From DASUPK01 sp963843085 (GTDB lineage: Bacteria; Actinomycetota; Thermoleophilia; Solirubrobacterales; 70-9), in assembly GCA_963843085.1 (NCBI GenBank), contig CAWJJG010000011.1, forward strand, positions 496,001 to 560,000: a stretch of 64,000 nt of DNA, in the 5' to 3' direction. The notes under the pieces are model-generated. The model had not been told where the DNA came from, did no database searches, and was given only the letters and a program-made list of their open reading frames with translations. The position numbers and the translations under genes are program-made. Positions 49,636 through 57,770 of the stretch are shown here, piece after piece (the first letter of the stretch is position 1; every line of letters begins with the position of its first letter).

Positions 49636-49907
49636 GCGCCTCGTCCGTGCGCTGGGCCCTGCTGGCCCTGCTCGGCCTGCTCGTCGCGGCCGCGATCGCC
49701 TTTCTGGCCACCCGCGCCGTGAGCACGGACATCGGGATCTCCTCCGAGCCTCCGAGCGCCGGGCGGGCCCTATCCCCCTTACCGAAGCCCGCGCGGCGGC
49801 ATCCAACCGACACGAGCACGACCACCCCCGTGCCGACTGCGACAGTCACCGTGCCGGGTCCCTCGACCGGCGACGGGGGCAACGGGGGTGACGGGGGCGA
49901 CGACTAG
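49632..49907 (+). CDS. Small exported protein with Thr/Pro and Gly/Asp tail
   Basis: 91 residues, ATG overlapping the kinase stop (ATGA). One N-terminal membrane helix (VRWALLALLGLLVAAAIAFLA) and a low-complexity exported tail: PTDTSTTTPVPTATVTVPGPS then GDGGNGGDGGDD. It belongs to the two-component operon and resembles the other tailed proteins of this locus in build. The acidic Gly/Asp end could bind cations. Its stop codon and that of uspA on the other strand lie in one CTAG palindrome (49904-49907). Confidence 0.68.
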   Translation: MSASSVRWALLALLGLLVAAAIAFLATRAVSTDIGISSEPPSAGRALSPLPKPARRHPTDTSTTTPVPTATVTVPGPSTGDGGNGGDGGDD

Positions 49908-50350
49908 CCGGCCTGGCGGCAGATCAGGACGGGGATCTTCGAATGGTGCGCCACCGAGGTGGCGACGCTGCCCATGGCGACCAGGCTGACGCCGCTTCGC
50001 CCGTGGGAGCCCATCACGATCAGCGAGGCGCCGCGCGCCTCGGCGGCGTCGACGATCGCCTTCCAGATCGGGGCGCCCTCGGCGATGGCCGGCTCCGCAT
50101 CGAAGCCCGCCTTCTTCGCCAGTTCGGCGCCTTCGCCCGCCGCCTTCTCGGCCCCCTTGGAGACCTGCTCGGTCAGGTTGGCGGGCACCTGGGAGGTCGG
50201 CGCACCCCAGAACGGAATGGCCTCGATCGGCTCCCAGACCGAGAGGACGACCGCGGAACGATCGCCCTTGAGCTGCTCGCCCGCGACCGCGATTGCGTCG
50301 CGCGCCTGCACCGAGCCGTCGAATGCGAATAGAACCGGGCGTTCGACCAT
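49904..50350 (-). CDS. Universal stress protein (UspA family)
   Basis: 148 residues. It has the Usp fold with the ATP-binding signature of the second half: ASLIVMGSHGRSGVSLVAMGSVATSVAHHSKIPVLI, in the G-x2-G-x9-G-S form. The N-terminal strand FAFDGSVQARDAI holds the usual Asp. It probably binds ATP and aids survival under stress in the cytosol. The promoter is leaderless: TAAGTT (50362-50357), 6 bases, ATG 50350. Confidence 0.92.
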   Translation of the reverse strand: MVERPVLFAFDGSVQARDAIAVAGEQLKGDRSAVVLSVWEPIEAIPFWGAPTSQVPANLTEQVSKGAEKAAGEGAELAKKAGFDAEPAIAEGAPIWKAIVDAAEARGASLIVMGSHGRSGVSLVAMGSVATSVAHHSKIPVLICRQAG

Positions 50351-50356
50351 GACCGG

Positions 50357-50362
50357 AACTTA
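50357..50362 (-). promoter_or_regulatory. -10 box, leaderless promoter of the universal stress gene
   Basis: TAAGTT on the minus strand, 6 bases, then ATG 50350. Confidence 0.55.
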
Positions 50363-50384
50363 CTAAGTCGAGAAGTTCGGCCCG

Positions 50385-53300
50385 TTACTCGGTCGAAATC
50401 GACGGATCGGCCTGGACCTTCTGCGGGATGATCATCAGGAAGTTCTGCCTGGCTTGGGATGCCATCCCGGTCACGCGCTCGGCCTCCTCGGCCTGATCGG
50501 TCGTCCGCAGCTCGCTCGCGTAGTGGCCGAGCAGATCCTCGATGTCGAGCTGCCCCTCGGCGTCGAGCTCCTCGAGCGCCACCTTGGCGCCCTCGCCGAG
50601 GCGGCTCTGGATCCCGTCGCGCGTCAGGTTGAGCCCCTCGTCGACGCGGACGTAGACGCGGCCGCCGGTCATCCCCGCGCAGGCCCATGGCCCGATGTCT
50701 CCGAGGACCACCGCCCTGCCGGAGGTCATGTACTCGAAGGCGAATCCCTTGGCGTTGGCGCGGTCGACGACGCATCCCGCGGAGTCATCCACCGGCTGCT
50801 CCGGCTCTCCGCCCAGCACGACGTCCGCACCCGAGAGCCGGATGCAGAAGCGCGAGTCTGCGGAGCCCTGCACGAAGAGCCTGCCGCGCTGGGCGCCGTA
50901 GGCGAACGACTTGCCGACCGACCCGTTGACGCGCCTGCCATCGGCGTTCTTGCCCTTCAGGATCGAGACCGTGCCGCCGAGCATCGTCTTGCCGACGCCG
51001 TCCTGGGCGCCGCCCTCCACCCGACAGGTCACGCCCCACTCGTTGAACGCGCCGAAGCCCTGGCCGGCAACGCTGCCGCCGTTGAAGACGAGCTCGGCGA
51101 GCTCGTCGTTCTCGGTGCCCTCGGGGGCGCCGTCGTAGATCCGGGCGCGGGCGATCGCGCCCGAGAGCTCGGCTCCCAGGACGCGGTCATTGGCATCCGT
51201 GCGGCGAGGGAACTCGACGCTCACGCAGGAGCCGTCGAAGACACGCTCGGCGACCTGGGCGATCTCGTGGGACGCCTGCTTCGGCTGCATCCGGATCGGC
51301 TTGGCGCGCACGAGACCGGCCTCGGCGCGGACCTCCACCAGCGCCTCCTCCTCCTCGACCGGCAGGTCGAGCGGCTCCAGGTCGAGGAACTCCTCGAGCG
51401 GGGTGATCAGCGGCGCGAGGTCGATCCTGTCGTGGTGGGAGATCTGCTCGAGCAGGTCGTAGCGGCCGACCAGATCCTGGGCGCGGTCGTAGCCGAGCGA
51501 GCCGACGACGGCCTTGACCTCCTCGCCCATCGCCTGGAAGAAGCGGGCGGAGCTTTCGGCCGCCGAGCCGACGGCCTGCGGCGTGAACTTCTTCAGCCCG
51601 TGCTCCTGGGCCTGATCGACGGTCTCGATCTGGGTCGCGATGCCGACGTGACAGGTGTCGAGCTGGCAGCCGCGGCAGATCGTGCAGCCGAGCGAGACCA
51701 TCGCCAGGGTGCCGAAGGCGACGCGGTTCGCCCCCATGCAGTGAAGCTTCACGACGTCGGTCGCGTGGCGGTAGCCACCGTCCGCCCAGATCTCCACCCG
51801 GTTGCGGATCCCGGCCTCCATCAGGGCGCGGTGCACGGCGCGGGTGCCGATGTCAGAGGGCAACCCGACGTGCCGGAGGGCGTGCTGGCGCGCCGCGCCG
51901 GTGCCGCCCTCGAAGCCGCTCAGGGTGATGATGTCCGCGCCGGCCTTGGCGATGCCGAGGCCGATCGTCCCGATGTTGGGGACGACGGGGACCTTCACCG
52001 AGACCCGGAGGTCGGGGTTGACCGTCTTGAGCTCGTCAATCAGCTCAGCCAAGTCCTCGATCGAATAGAGGTCGTGGTTGTTGGACGGCGAGATCAGGTC
52101 GGTGCCTGGCGTAGCGTTGCGAGCCGCGGCGACCTTCTCCGAGACCTTCTTGCCCGGCAGGTGCCCGCCCTCGCCGGGCTTCGCGCCCTGTCCGATCTTG
52201 ATTTCGGCGACGTATGAGGAGTTGAGCATCTCGGCGGAGACCCCGAAGCGGCCCGAAGCGACCTGCTGGCCGCGCCACTTGCGGTACTTGCCGTACATGT
52301 CCCGGATCTCCCCACCCTCCCCGTTGATGCAGAGGATGTTGATCGCCTTCGCCGCCTCGGCGTAGGCGCGGAAGGCGGGCTCGGACTGGGAGCCGAAGCT
52401 CATCGAGCTGATCACGACGGGGTAGTCGTGGTGGCCGACGGAGGCGTCGACCTGCGAAGGATCGACCGGCTCGCGGTCGGGCTCCTTCTTCAACCCCATG
52501 ATGTGACGCATCGAGATCGGGCTCTGCGCCTCGAGCTCGCGGACCTTCTGCGAATACTCCTCGAAGCTGGCGGAGCCGTTGGCGGCGGCGATCGCCGCCT
52601 TGTAGACCTTCGGGTAGAAGCGGAAGGTCTTGGCCGGCTTCGAGTCCTCGTCGCCGGTGAGGATGTGGTGGCGGGCGTCGGTATCGGCATCGAGCTGCGC
52701 GAAGCCGGTGCCGCCCGCATCGGTCGCCGCGAAGGCGTCCGTCCGGAAGATCTCTGCCAGCTCGGGCTTGATCCCGATCGAGGAGAACTGGCGTGCGTAG
52801 CCGCGGACCTCGTGGATTCCGATCGTCGAGATCACCTTCTCGATGCCCTTGCGGAGCGCGGCACAGAGGTTGTTGACGTCGTTCTCGTAGTCGTCGACGC
52901 AGATCACCTCGACCATCACGTACGGGCAGACGCCGTTCGCGCCGAGGCCGAGGGCGATCATCACGTCGTGCACGTTGCGGATCGCCGCGGAGCGGAGGAT
53001 GAGCGAGCAGCGCCGCCGCAGGTTGACCTCTCCCTTCCCCACGTCGAACTGCTTCAGCGCCTGATCGATCGCCGAGGTGGCGAGGTGCGGGTCGACGTAG
53101 CGGCGGTCGCCGTCGTAGACGGTGCGGTCGGTGAGCACCAGGAGCTCGGCGCCCTCGGTGACCGCGCGCACGGCCTCCTGGCGCAGGCGCTCGATCGCGC
53201 CCTGGGTCGTCTCCGACTCGAGCAGCGCGATGTCGATCGCCTTGGCGCGATCGCCGAAGGCCGCCCAGAGGTCCTCGAGGACGTAGGTGCCCTGCTCGTG

Positions 53301-55055
53301 GGCGATCCGGCGGTAGGAGCTGTGGGGAAGCGGGGCCAGGTCGTGGTGCCCGCCGAGGATCACCGGGAAATCGGTCTCGATCGTCCGGCTGTCCTCGCCT
53401 GGGTCAGCGAGCACCGGGCGGCGGCCGAAGATGGCGCGCGTCGAGAAGTGCTCGATCTCGCGCTCGCGGTCGATCGCCGGGTTGGTGACGACGGCGACCG
53501 TCTCCTTGAAGTAGTCGGCGAGGTTCTGTCGCTCCGGTGAGAGCGCGGCCAGAGGGCCGTCGTAGCCGAGGGAGCCGATCGGCTCCGCGCCGTTGTCGGC
53601 CATCTGCTGAACCAGCTTGACGTCGTCGCGCTGCCAGCCGAACCCCGCGAGCACCCGGTCCTCCACCTGCACCGGGTCCTCGGGGCCGGCGTCGGTGTAT
53701 CCCGGGATCTCGGGGCCCTCGAGCGGTCCCCCGGTCCCGAGGGCGCGGTCATACGGCGCGACCTGCTCGGCGCCCGTCCGCTTCAGCCAGCGCTCGCGCA
53801 CCTTGCGCAGCATTTCGGCGTGCGGATGGAGCGTGGAGCGCTTCCGCTGCCGGTCGATCATGACCAGGAACTTCTGCCCCGGCGCCATCGGCTGTGGCTC
53901 GGAGATCATCTCCTGGACGGACACGACCCCCGGCTCTGAGCTGAAGATGAAGTCGTGCGGAGTCTCCACCTGCCAGAGAGGGCGCAGGCCCATCGCGTCG
54001 GCCGAGAAGACGCATTCGTCCATGTGACGCGCGATCAGCGCGACGGGGCCCTGCGCGAATGGCCCCATCGTCTGGCGCAGGTACATGTAGAAGGAATGGA
54101 GCTCCTCGGGGAGGCCGGCGATCTCGTCGACGATCGGCGGCACGACCATCTCCATCGCTTCGGCCAGCGAGAGGCCGTGACTGCGCACCAGGGTCTCGAT
54201 CGTGCGGTTCAGATCCTGGGAGTCCGAGTTGCCCTCGGCGATCGGCACGTCGAGCATCCGCGCCTCCTGTCGGAGCTGCTCGATCGTGTTGATCTCGCCG
54301 TTGTGCCCCAGGACCCCGAACGGCTGGACGCGGGTGAATGAAGGCCAGGTGTTGGTCGAGTAGCGGTTGTGGCCGAACGCGCCGATCGTCTCCATGCGCT
54401 CGTCCGAGAGGTCCGCGTAATAGGAGCCGAGCACCTTCGGGTTCCCCATCACCTTGTAGACGGCGGTCCTTCCCGAGAACGAGGCGACGTGGACCCCGAG
54501 CTTCTCCTCGAGGGCGATCTTCAGGTTGAAGACGGCGCGGTCCGCGTCGGAGGCCTCCGGCACCAGCCCGGCGAACTGCCAGAACTGCGGCTCCTCCTCG
54601 CGGGCAGTCGGGCCGAGCGCCGCGGAGTCGACGGCGCCGACCCGCTCGGCGAGGATCCGGAATCCGGCCTTGCCGAGGAGCTCTCGCGCGCCGTGGCGGA
54701 CCCTCTCCAGGTCCTGCGAGCGCTCGACGAAGACGTGGGACACGGCGAACGCGTCGTCGAGCGCGAGCGAGGGGTTGTGCCCGCCCTGCCGCACCTCCTC
54801 CGCCCAGATCTTGGTCGGGATGTCGACCAGCAGGCCGCAGCCGTCACCCTCGCCGTCGACGTTGCCGGCGCGGTGCAGCATCTTCTGGAGCGAGGAGAGC
54901 GCGAGGGTGACGGGCTCGTGGCTCGGCGTCGCGTCGCGGCGGACGGAGGCGTAGATCGCGCACGCGTCCTTGTCCTCCACGCTCGGAGGAGAGACCAGTG
55001 GCCGGTAGGCGCGCTCCGGTGAGAAGCGCTCACGCTGGGGGGACGAGTTCTTCAA
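50385..55055 (-). CDS. gltB: Glutamate synthase, large subunit
   Basis: 1556 residues, full GltB length. Order: Ntn-type glutaminase with nucleophile Cys in DKDACAIYAS (about 30-430), central domain, FMN-binding synthase domain (about 800-1200) with EGGTGAARQHALRHVG and the [3Fe-4S] motif CTICRGCQLDTCHVG, and the C-terminal GXGXG beta-helix domain. It transfers the glutamine amide to 2-oxoglutarate, giving two glutamates in the cytosol. The start is TTG 55055 with GGAG 6 bases upstream. gltD is not next to it in the window. A consensus TATAAT lies in the leader region at 55126-55121. Confidence 0.96.
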   Translation of the reverse strand: MKNSSPQRERFSPERAYRPLVSPPSVEDKDACAIYASVRRDATPSHEPVTLALSSLQKMLHRAGNVDGEGDGCGLLVDIPTKIWAEEVRQGGHNPSLALDDAFAVSHVFVERSQDLERVRHGARELLGKAGFRILAERVGAVDSAALGPTAREEEPQFWQFAGLVPEASDADRAVFNLKIALEEKLGVHVASFSGRTAVYKVMGNPKVLGSYYADLSDERMETIGAFGHNRYSTNTWPSFTRVQPFGVLGHNGEINTIEQLRQEARMLDVPIAEGNSDSQDLNRTIETLVRSHGLSLAEAMEMVVPPIVDEIAGLPEELHSFYMYLRQTMGPFAQGPVALIARHMDECVFSADAMGLRPLWQVETPHDFIFSSEPGVVSVQEMISEPQPMAPGQKFLVMIDRQRKRSTLHPHAEMLRKVRERWLKRTGAEQVAPYDRALGTGGPLEGPEIPGYTDAGPEDPVQVEDRVLAGFGWQRDDVKLVQQMADNGAEPIGSLGYDGPLAALSPERQNLADYFKETVAVVTNPAIDREREIEHFSTRAIFGRRPVLADPGEDSRTIETDFPVILGGHHDLAPLPHSSYRRIAHEQGTYVLEDLWAAFGDRAKAIDIALLESETTQGAIERLRQEAVRAVTEGAELLVLTDRTVYDGDRRYVDPHLATSAIDQALKQFDVGKGEVNLRRRCSLILRSAAIRNVHDVMIALGLGANGVCPYVMVEVICVDDYENDVNNLCAALRKGIEKVISTIGIHEVRGYARQFSSIGIKPELAEIFRTDAFAATDAGGTGFAQLDADTDARHHILTGDEDSKPAKTFRFYPKVYKAAIAAANGSASFEEYSQKVRELEAQSPISMRHIMGLKKEPDREPVDPSQVDASVGHHDYPVVISSMSFGSQSEPAFRAYAEAAKAINILCINGEGGEIRDMYGKYRKWRGQQVASGRFGVSAEMLNSSYVAEIKIGQGAKPGEGGHLPGKKVSEKVAAARNATPGTDLISPSNNHDLYSIEDLAELIDELKTVNPDLRVSVKVPVVPNIGTIGLGIAKAGADIITLSGFEGGTGAARQHALRHVGLPSDIGTRAVHRALMEAGIRNRVEIWADGGYRHATDVVKLHCMGANRVAFGTLAMVSLGCTICRGCQLDTCHVGIATQIETVDQAQEHGLKKFTPQAVGSAAESSARFFQAMGEEVKAVVGSLGYDRAQDLVGRYDLLEQISHHDRIDLAPLITPLEEFLDLEPLDLPVEEEEALVEVRAEAGLVRAKPIRMQPKQASHEIAQVAERVFDGSCVSVEFPRRTDANDRVLGAELSGAIARARIYDGAPEGTENDELAELVFNGGSVAGQGFGAFNEWGVTCRVEGGAQDGVGKTMLGGTVSILKGKNADGRRVNGSVGKSFAYGAQRGRLFVQGSADSRFCIRLSGADVVLGGEPEQPVDDSAGCVVDRANAKGFAFEYMTSGRAVVLGDIGPWACAGMTGGRVYVRVDEGLNLTRDGIQSRLGEGAKVALEELDAEGQLDIEDLLGHYASELRTTDQAEEAERVTGMASQARQNFLMIIPQKVQADPSISTE

Positions 55056-55120
55056 TTTGACTCCGGTTCCGCGCCTTCTTCGAGCGGGCGCGCGACGGGG
55101 TTGAATCGACGGAGCGCGGG

Positions 55121-55126
55121 ATTATA
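55121..55126 (-). promoter_or_regulatory. Consensus -10 box of gltB
   Basis: TATAAT on the minus strand, about 65 bases before the gltB start. A -35 hexamer is not obvious. It is the only perfect consensus -10 noticed in the window. Confidence 0.5.
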
Positions 55127-55211
55127 GGCAGGGCCCCACTCGGCACCGCGCCGGTCGCGAAGACGGACTTTGCCGGTTTCCCCGCAAATAGCGGAAGCCG
55201 AACCATCAAGC

Positions 55212-55239
55212 GGGTTGTCCTCGCTTCGCTCGGACACCC
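55212..55239. repeat. Bulged hairpin module, third copy
   Basis: GGGT-t-GTCC / 11-base loop / GGAC-ACCC, preceded by CCATCAAGC and followed by CTCGC. Same geometry as 3532-3552 and 10151-10171, with a different paired inner stem. Its left flank CCATCAAGCG also matches the left part of repeat copy A. Confidence 0.5.
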
Positions 55240-55376
55240 TCGCGTAAGTACCGCCTGCTGCAGCGCTACTTTCAGCCTGGTGAGCGGTTCCACATAGGGT
55301 TAGCGAACGCTCATAACTGGTACAACTAAGACGGAAGCAGGGAACTGGGGAATCGCAGCAAGGATCGACGGAGAAG

Positions 55377-55574
55377 ATGAAGCAGCAGGACAAGACACAG
55401 AGGGGACAGCAGGCGGTCGGGGAGCCGTCCAGCCCGGGCTCCGAGACGGAGCGCTTCCGGGCCATCGTGGACGTCACCCGCAACGAGGCGGTGACCGGCG
55501 AGTCCGGTGTCCCCGCCAGCCAGCGGGACCACGAGCTGCGGCGCCAGATGCGCTCGCTCGAAGAGTTCTCCTGA
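55377..55574 (+). CDS. Small hydrophilic protein (65 aa)
   Basis: 65 residues from an ATG with GGAG just upstream. Very hydrophilic: MKQQDKTQRGQQAVG, then acidic and Arg-rich segments (RFRAIVDVTRNEAVTGESG), ending LRRQMRSLEEFS. No membrane segment, Cys or known family. The ribosome site and codon use support it, but nothing shows a function. The DUF2269-like gene follows 56 bases later. Confidence 0.55.
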   Translation: MKQQDKTQRGQQAVGEPSSPGSETERFRAIVDVTRNEAVTGESGVPASQRDHELRRQMRSLEEFS

Positions 55575-55630
55575 GCCTCGCCCTCAACCGAATCGGTTCC
55601 GACGGCCGCCGCGGTTAGGGTGCCGCGTCG

Positions 55631-56116
55631 ATGCCTCTCGGTGTAGTCGGCAGCGACGCATACAAGTGGCTCCTCGCCTTCCACATCCTGGCCGCGGTGG
55701 TGTGGGTCGGGAGCAATACGGCGATTCAGATCTTCGTGATGCGCGCTCGGAGGGCCGGCGCCGATCGGCTCGCATACTTCGCACGGGAGATCGAGTGGTA
55801 CGGGACCCGCATCCTGATCCCCGCCTCGCTGACCCTCGTCGTCCTCGGCTTCCTCCTGCTGAGCGAATCGGACGGGGCCTGGGACCTCGGCCAGGGCTGG
55901 GTTACGTTCGGCTTCGTGGTTTGGCTGCTCTCGTTCATCACCGGGGCGGGCTTTCTCGGTCCGGAGTCCGGCCGGCTCAGCAAGCTGGCCGAGGAGCGCG
56001 GCCCGGAGGATCCCGAGTATCAGCGCCGGATCGCGAGGATCTTCGTCATCTCGCGGATCGAGTTCGTGCTGCTGGTCCTGGTGGTGCTCGACATGGCCGT
56101 CAAGCCCGGCCTGTAG
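55631..56116 (+). CDS. DUF2269-like integral membrane protein
   Basis: 161 residues with four membrane helices. The first contains LLAFHILAAVVWVGSNTAIQ, whose His and Trp pattern is typical of DUF2269/CopD-like small membrane proteins, followed by RILIPASLTLVVLGFLLL and WVTFGFVVWLLSFITGAGFLGP. Function unknown; haem or copper binding has been suggested for related folds. A TAGGGT box (55616-55621) lies 9 bases before ATG 55631. Confidence 0.75.
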   Translation: MPLGVVGSDAYKWLLAFHILAAVVWVGSNTAIQIFVMRARRAGADRLAYFAREIEWYGTRILIPASLTLVVLGFLLLSESDGAWDLGQGWVTFGFVVWLLSFITGAGFLGPESGRLSKLAEERGPEDPEYQRRIARIFVISRIEFVLLVLVVLDMAVKPGL

Positions 56117-56176
56117 CGCCAGGCGCCGAGCCACCACGGGGCTCGGGCCGCCCCGATCTCCGTAGCGGGGCGCTTG

Positions 56177-56199
56177 CTATTGCGAAGAACTCGCAATAG
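56177..56199 (+). promoter_or_regulatory. Nur-type nickel operator
   Basis: CTATTGCGA-N5-TCGCAATAG is a perfect inverted repeat with 9-bp arms. The core TTGC-N9-GCAA matches the Nur box described in Streptomyces coelicolor (tTGCaa-N5-ttGCAA). It overlaps the -10 box TAGGGT (56197-56202) of the regulator gene, an ideal site for nickel-dependent autorepression of the regulator-permease operon. Confidence 0.85.
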
Positions 56200-56211
56200 G
56201 GTGCGGTTCGC

Positions 56212-56670
56212 GTGACGCTCGCTCACTCGGCCACACCGATCGAGGCTCGCGACCTGGACGCGGCGATGGCGGCTGTCCGCGACGGCGGACTCCGGTTGAC
56301 CTCCGCGCGACGTCTGCTGATCGAGGCGCTCTGGGAGGCGGACCAGCCACTTTCGGCGGAGGAGCTGCTCGAGAGGCTCGGCGGTCGATCCGATCTGGGA
56401 TCGGTCTACAGGAACCTGGAGGCGCTGGAGAGGCTCGGCCTGATCCGCCACGTCCACCTCGGCCACGGCCCCGGCCTCTACGCACGCGCCTCCCTCGGCC
56501 CACGCGAGTACCTTCTCTGCGACTCCTGCGGCGCCCATCTCGCCGTCGATCCTTCCGAGCTCGATGAGGTGCGCAGCCTCATCCGCCGCCGCTTCTCCTA
56601 CGAGGCGCGGTTCTCCCACTTCCCCGTCGCCGGCCTCTGCCCCAAGTGCGCGAAGGAGCGGGAGCGGTGA
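56212..56670 (+). CDS. nur: Fur-family nickel regulator (Nur-like)
   Basis: 152 residues, GTG start. Winged helix with the family pattern (LTSARRLLIEALWEADQPLSAEELLERLGGRSDLGSVYRNLEAL), then a dimerisation half with structural zinc Cys pairs LCDSCG and LCPKCA. The operator upstream is a perfect Nur-type box, the permease gene overlaps its stop, and a hydrogenase maturation cluster faces it; together these favour Nur over Fur or Zur. Nur binds DNA with nickel and represses nickel uptake. TAGGGT lies 9 bases before the start. Confidence 0.88.
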   Translation: MTLAHSATPIEARDLDAAMAAVRDGGLRLTSARRLLIEALWEADQPLSAEELLERLGGRSDLGSVYRNLEALERLGLIRHVHLGHGPGLYARASLGPREYLLCDSCGAHLAVDPSELDEVRSLIRRRFSYEARFSHFPVAGLCPKCAKERER

Positions 56671-57404
56671 TCGACCTGCACCCTCTCTTCGCCCCGTTCG
56701 ATGCCGCGGACCACTGGCTCACAGCCCTCTTCGCGGGCGCGCCTCTGATCGTCGCGCTCGGGATCGCGCTCCTGCTCGGCCTGCGCCACGCATCCGATCC
56801 GGACCACCTCGTGGCCGTCACCTCGCTCGTGGCCTCGGAGGACGGGGACGCGCGGGGCGCAGCCCGGCTCGGAGCCTGGTGGGGGCTCGGCCATGCGACG
56901 ACGCTGCTGGTGATCGGCATCCCACTGATCGCGTTCAAGTCCGAGATGCCGCCCTGGCTCGAGTCCGGAGCCGAGAAGGCGATCGGGGCGGTGATCCTGC
57001 TGCTCGCCGCGCGGGTGCTCTGGAAATGGCTTCGCGGCGATTACCGGACGGGCCGTCATCGGCATGAGGACTCCGACCACCGCCATCTCCAGCATGGGCA
57101 CGAGCATCAGCACACGACCACGCGCACGCCGACCCAGGCGTTCTGCATCGGCCTGCTCCACGGCCTCGCCGGCAGCGGCGCGGTGGCCATTCTGCTGCTC
57201 GCGGGTCTCCCGGGCAGACTGGAGGCGGCGGCGGCGCTGGCCGTCTTCGCCCCCGCCACCCTCGTCTCGATGGCGGCGTTCACCACCGCTTTCGCCTGGA
57301 TCCTGACTCGGCCGGCGATCGAGCCCCTCTACCGCGGGATCCTCATCCCGCTTGTCGGGGCGTTCGGAATGATCTTCGGCCTCTGGTACGCCGGAGTAAC
57401 CTGA
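56667..57404 (+). CDS. Nickel/cobalt permease (NicO/NiCoT-like)
   Basis: 245 residues from GTG 56667, overlapping the regulator stop (GTGA); ribosome site AAGGAG. Six to eight membrane helices. The signature LLLGLRHASDPDHLVAVTSL contains the H-x4-D-H-like nickel motif. A His-rich cytosolic loop (HRHEDSDHRHLQHGHEHQH) and GLLHGLAGSGAVAILLL follow. It would take up nickel for the hydrogenase. Co-transcribed with the Nur-like regulator, so repressed when nickel is ample. Confidence 0.9.
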   Translation: MIDLHPLFAPFDAADHWLTALFAGAPLIVALGIALLLGLRHASDPDHLVAVTSLVASEDGDARGAARLGAWWGLGHATTLLVIGIPLIAFKSEMPPWLESGAEKAIGAVILLLAARVLWKWLRGDYRTGRHRHEDSDHRHLQHGHEHQHTTTRTPTQAFCIGLLHGLAGSGAVAILLLAGLPGRLEAAAALAVFAPATLVSMAAFTTAFAWILTRPAIEPLYRGILIPLVGAFGMIFGLWYAGVT

Positions 57405-57408
57405 TCGC

Positions 57409-57756
57409 GTGCCGTATCGGCTGGTCTTCAAGTGCGATCTCTGCGGCAAGCGAGCCGAGGGCATGACCGAGCGGGGGCTCGAGGCGACGCTGCAGGAGCT
57501 GCTCTTCGGCGAGTACCTCGACGTCCAGCCGGGTAACTGGCTCGCCTGGAGCGGCAACGGGATCTACGGCCGGGCCCGGTACGCGTGTGGTGAGCATCGG
57601 GGCGAGCTGAAGGCCGAGCTGCGCGAGGCCTACGGGACCCTCGGCTGGCATCCGTGGGCCATGGGGCCCCACCCACCGTCGTATCGCCGTGGCCGCGTCA
57701 CGGCTCGTCAGCGGCTCGCCCCCGGCTGGTCCTCTCGCTGGAGCCCCCTGGCCTGA
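57409..57756 (+). CDS. Small hypothetical protein with CxxC zinc-like motif
   Basis: 115 residues, GTG start 4 bases after the permease stop, so probably in the nickel operon. An N-terminal Cys pair (FKCDLCGKR) and a later Cys/His (YACGEHRGEL) could hold a metal ion. The C-terminus is Pro/Arg-rich and less convincing. No family recognised. It converges on hypF. Confidence 0.6.
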   Translation: MPYRLVFKCDLCGKRAEGMTERGLEATLQELLFGEYLDVQPGNWLAWSGNGIYGRARYACGEHRGELKAELREAYGTLGWHPWAMGPHPPSYRRGRVTARQRLAPGWSSRWSPLA

Positions 57757-57770
57757 TCCCGGGCCGGCGG

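Larger units (their letters stand above)
55056..55376. other. 321-bp gap between gltB and a small divergent gene
   Basis: It holds the gltB promoter (TATAAT, minus strand), a roughly 60-base gltB leader, a bulged hairpin of the repeat superfamily (55212-55239), and the presumed promoter of the small gene at 55377. No known riboswitch was recognised. Confidence 0.4.

Noticed and set aside
55056..55376. gltB leader considered as an amino-acid riboswitch
   Set aside because: No match to glutamine, glycine or other known riboswitch cores. The only clear structure is the repeat-family hairpin, and it lies upstream of the predicted -10 box, so outside the main transcript.
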